Shown here: positions 6,734-8,316 of the stretch, piece by piece
How positions within the stretch are numbered: position 1 is the first letter of the stretch
How the letters are laid out: each line of letters starts with the position of its first letter
Origin: Gammaproteobacteria bacterium
GTDB taxonomy: Bacteria; Pseudomonadota; Gammaproteobacteria; Pseudomonadales; Pseudohongiellaceae
Assembly (NCBI GenBank): GCA_016762995.1
Contig: JAESUT010000074.1
Span: 8,779-17,094 of the forward strand
DNA length: 8,316 nt
Direction of reading: 5' to 3'
Made by a program: the position numbers and the translations under genes
The notes under the pieces: generated by a model
The model's database searches: none
What the model saw: only the letters and a program-made list of their open reading frames with translations
What the model was told of the DNA's origin: nothing

Positions 6734-8316
6734 TTGAACCAAGCACGCGAAACCCAGCTAGAAAATTATGTACTGGTAGTCAAAAAAGACTGCCCTACTT
6801 GCACTTTGATCGAACCAGTCATTCTGTCTCTTGCGAAAAACAAATCACTTTCCCTGAAAGTCTATGTTCAGGATGACCCCTCATTTCCAGCGAACCTAGA
6901 CGGCGTAATCGACGATTCTAGCCTAGAGTATTCATATCAGTGCGACATTGAGGTTGTTCCAACCCTAATCCGCCTTAGCGATGGAAGCGATGTCCAATCT
7001 GAAGAGTCTCGAATCTATGGCTGGGATAAGAAACAATGGCAGAGCTTTACGCGCATAGAAGATCTAGGCGCCGAGCTTATTGATTTCAAGCCCGGCTGCG
7101 GATCCAAAACGCAAGACCCTGGCATGAGCGAAGTCTTAGCGCTGCGCTTCGGCAAGCAGATATTGCAGGCGCGCGCTGTTGAGCTGGCTGAGGCCGAAGA
7201 CATCATGGAAGCCTGCTACGATCGAGGTTGGAGCGATGGTCTGCCGGTTGTGCCGCCAACTCCCCTTCGCGTAATGCGCATGTTAAGCGGAAGCGAGCGT
7301 GATGCCGCCGAGATCGTCGGCAAGGTACCCCCTGATAATGTACCTTGCACCATAGAGAAGATCGCAATTAATGCAGTCATGGCCGGCTGCAAGCCCGAAT
7401 ACTTCCCCGTTGTTATCGCCAGCGTCGAAGCTGCCTTGCAAGATCGCTTCTGTATGCACGGTCTACTCTGCACGACTTATTTTTCTTCGCCTGTCATGAT
7501 CGTCAATGGGCCCATTACAAAACAGATCGGCATGAATTCGGGCGTCAATGCACTAGGCCAGGGTAATCGTGCCAACGCCACAATAGGCAGAGCGTTGCAG
7601 CTAATAATCCGCAACGTCGGTGGCGGTGTGCCCGGCGGCATCGATCGAGCGAACATGGGCAATCCAGGCAAATACACCTACTGTTTCGCTGAAGATGAGA
7701 GCGATGAGAACTGGCTAAGCCTCGCTAGTGATCGCGGCTTCGAGCGCAAAGATTCTGTTATCAGCCTGTTCGCAGGCGACGGTCTACAGCCGGTACTCGA
7801 CCAACAATCGCGCACGCCACAGTCGCTAATGAAAAGCATGGCAATGAGCCTGCGCAGTGTGGCTCATACAAAATTATTTGGAATGGCAGATGCTATTCTC
7901 ATAGTCTGCCCTGAACATCGCCGTGTATTCCGTGAAGGTGGTTGGAATAAAGAGGACTTGCGCAAAGCCCTGCACGATGAACTAATGACACCTGGCGCCG
8001 AAGTCATTCGAGCCACTCCGCGTCAGGCGGATTTTATGGTTATTGCGGGCACCGTGTTTCGTAAAATGGCCCCCGTGGTACAGCGCCTCTACGATCAAAT
8101 GTTAGAACCCAAATGGGTGATTTCCATGGGTTCGTGCGCAAACTCCGGTGGCCTTTACGACGTCTATTCGGTGGTGCAGGGCGTTGATAAGTTTCTCCCA
8201 GTTGATATCTATATGCAGGGCTGCCCGCCTTCTCCGAATTCATTTCATCACGCCTTTACCCTACTTCAGGAAATCGTCGCGTCTGAGCGCCGTTCAGCCA
8301 GTTGGATTGTGGGTCC
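6734..8316 (+). CDS. thioredoxin-like + unknown-domain protein, running in frame into NuoB (3' partial, chimeric)
   Basis: An open frame of at least 527 codons, still open at the window edge. The start is taken as TTG at 6734: AGGA lies 9 bp upstream, the first upstream in-frame stop is at 6704, and no ATG starts the domain. Residues 1-105 look thioredoxin-like, with [14 protein letters not shown] (Cys20, Cys23) and a cis-proline-type motif EVVPTLI (Pro76). A linker holds [11 protein letters not shown] (Cys122). Residues about 150-423 form a large domain with [13 protein letters not shown] (165-177), [16 protein letters not shown] (212-227), [22 protein letters not shown] (267-288) and several cysteines (205, 219, 240, 246, 317). 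I recognise this wording from uncharacterised bacterial proteins, possibly those annotated near 'UGSC' (seleno)proteins, but no reaction is known to me. From about residue 424 the frame becomes NuoB. A redox role for the first two parts is inferred from the thioredoxin fold and cysteines. Leu CTA and Ile ATA codons are frequent up to the junction; no ATA occurs after it. Confidence 0.75.
   Translation, partial: MNQARETQLENYVLVVKKDCPTCTLIEPVILSLAKNKSLSLKVYVQDDPSFPANLDGVIDDSSLEYSYQCDIEVVPTLIRLSDGSDVQSEESRIYGWDKKQWQSFTRIEDLGAELIDFKPGCGSKTQDPGMSEVLALRFGKQILQARAVELAEAEDIMEACYDRGWSDGLPVVPPTPLRVMRMLSGSERDAAEIVGKVPPDNVPCTIEKIAINAVMAGCKPEYFPVVIASVEAALQDRFCMHGLLCTTYFSSPVMIVNGPITKQIGMNSGVNALGQGNRANATIGRALQLIIRNVGGGVPGGIDRANMGNPGKYTYCFAEDESDENWLSLASDRGFERKDSVISLFAGDGLQPVLDQQSRTPQSLMKSMAMSLRSVAHTKLFGMADAILIVCPEHRRVFREGGWNKEDLRKALHDELMTPGAEVIRATPRQADFMVIAGTVFRKMAPVVQRLYDQMLEPKWVISMGSCANSGGLYDVYSVVQGVDKFLPVDIYMQGCPPSPNSFHHAFTLLQEIVASERRSASWIVG
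8000..8316 (+). pseudogene. nuoB: C-terminal fragment of NADH-quinone oxidoreductase subunit B, fused in frame
   Basis: About 105 codons match the C-terminal half of the complex I subunit that carries iron-sulfur cluster N2. [68 protein letters not shown] and [10 protein letters not shown] all follow NuoB wording, closest to Pseudomonas-type NuoB as I recall it. Two of the four cluster ligands are present, Cys468 (GSCA) and Cys497 (GCPP), 29 residues apart as in E. coli NuoB. The tandem-cysteine segment (GLxCC) that should precede this region is absent, replaced by the unrelated domain, which has no CC pair. It therefore could not hold N2 as a normal NuoB. No nuoA or other complex I gene lies upstream. 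Called a fragment, not an independent gene; the window ends before its stop codon. Confidence 0.8.

Noticed and set aside
7216..7677. Minus-strand frames opposite the thioredoxin/unknown-domain gene
   Set aside because: The plus-strand frame here carries dense conserved motifs; the minus-strand products are low-complexity shadows.
6674..8316. The possibility that a frameshift joins two separate genes
   Set aside because: The frame was followed codon by codon from 6734 to 8316 without a stop or frame change. The domain switch near 8000 is in frame, so it is a fusion or chimera, not a frameshift.

Overview
This window looks like an accessory stretch of a gammaproteobacterial chromosome, probably a free-living aquatic Gram-negative. 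The evidence is a large TonB-dependent outer-membrane receptor, an nfeD-stomatin gene pair, and a C-terminal NuoB segment whose wording ([37 protein letters not shown]) closely resembles Pseudomonas-type NuoB as I remember it. Base composition is near 50% GC. Leucine CTA, isoleucine ATA and the tetranucleotide CTAG are all common. No tRNA, rRNA, CRISPR array, transposase or phage gene was seen.

Layout. 98-934 (-) is an alpha/beta hydrolase. 935-1214 is a divergent intergenic region with two short perfect palindromes. 1215-1682 (+) and 1729-2577 (+) form a two-gene operon, an NfeD-family membrane protein followed by a stomatin/QmcA-like SPFH protein. It meets, tail to tail across a hairpin, a 309-residue protein at 2652-3581 (-) made of two TerB-like acidic helical repeats and a C-terminal BRCT domain. 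A strong hairpin terminator (3810-3841) lies just downstream of a 726-residue TonB-dependent receptor at 3876-6056 (-).

The receptor gene diverges from a rightward pair. The first is a 114-residue three-helix membrane protein (6329-6673). The second is a long reading frame with a TTG start that is still open at the window edge (6734-8316). The shared 272-bp upstream region has a perfect TATAAT for the receptor, flanked by two near-identical 12-bp elements exactly 50 bp apart.

The most notable feature is the last reading frame. It begins with a thioredoxin-like domain (CPTC), continues into a large domain of unknown function with the signatures DGLPVVPPT and [15 protein letters not shown], and then switches in frame, near position 8000, into the C-terminal half of respiratory complex I subunit NuoB. 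The NuoB part lacks the tandem-cysteine segment needed for the N2 iron-sulfur cluster. The join falls where the two families may have similar wording (PGAE-V-R against FGAEVIR). This suggests a rearrangement or an assembly/amplification chimera more than a working three-domain enzyme, but a real fusion is not excluded from the sequence alone.

Functional picture (inference): nfeD and the SPFH protein probably act together in inner-membrane organisation. The receptor, small membrane protein and thioredoxin/unknown-domain protein may share regulation through their common upstream region. The hydrolase and the TerB-BRCT protein have no obvious link to their neighbours.
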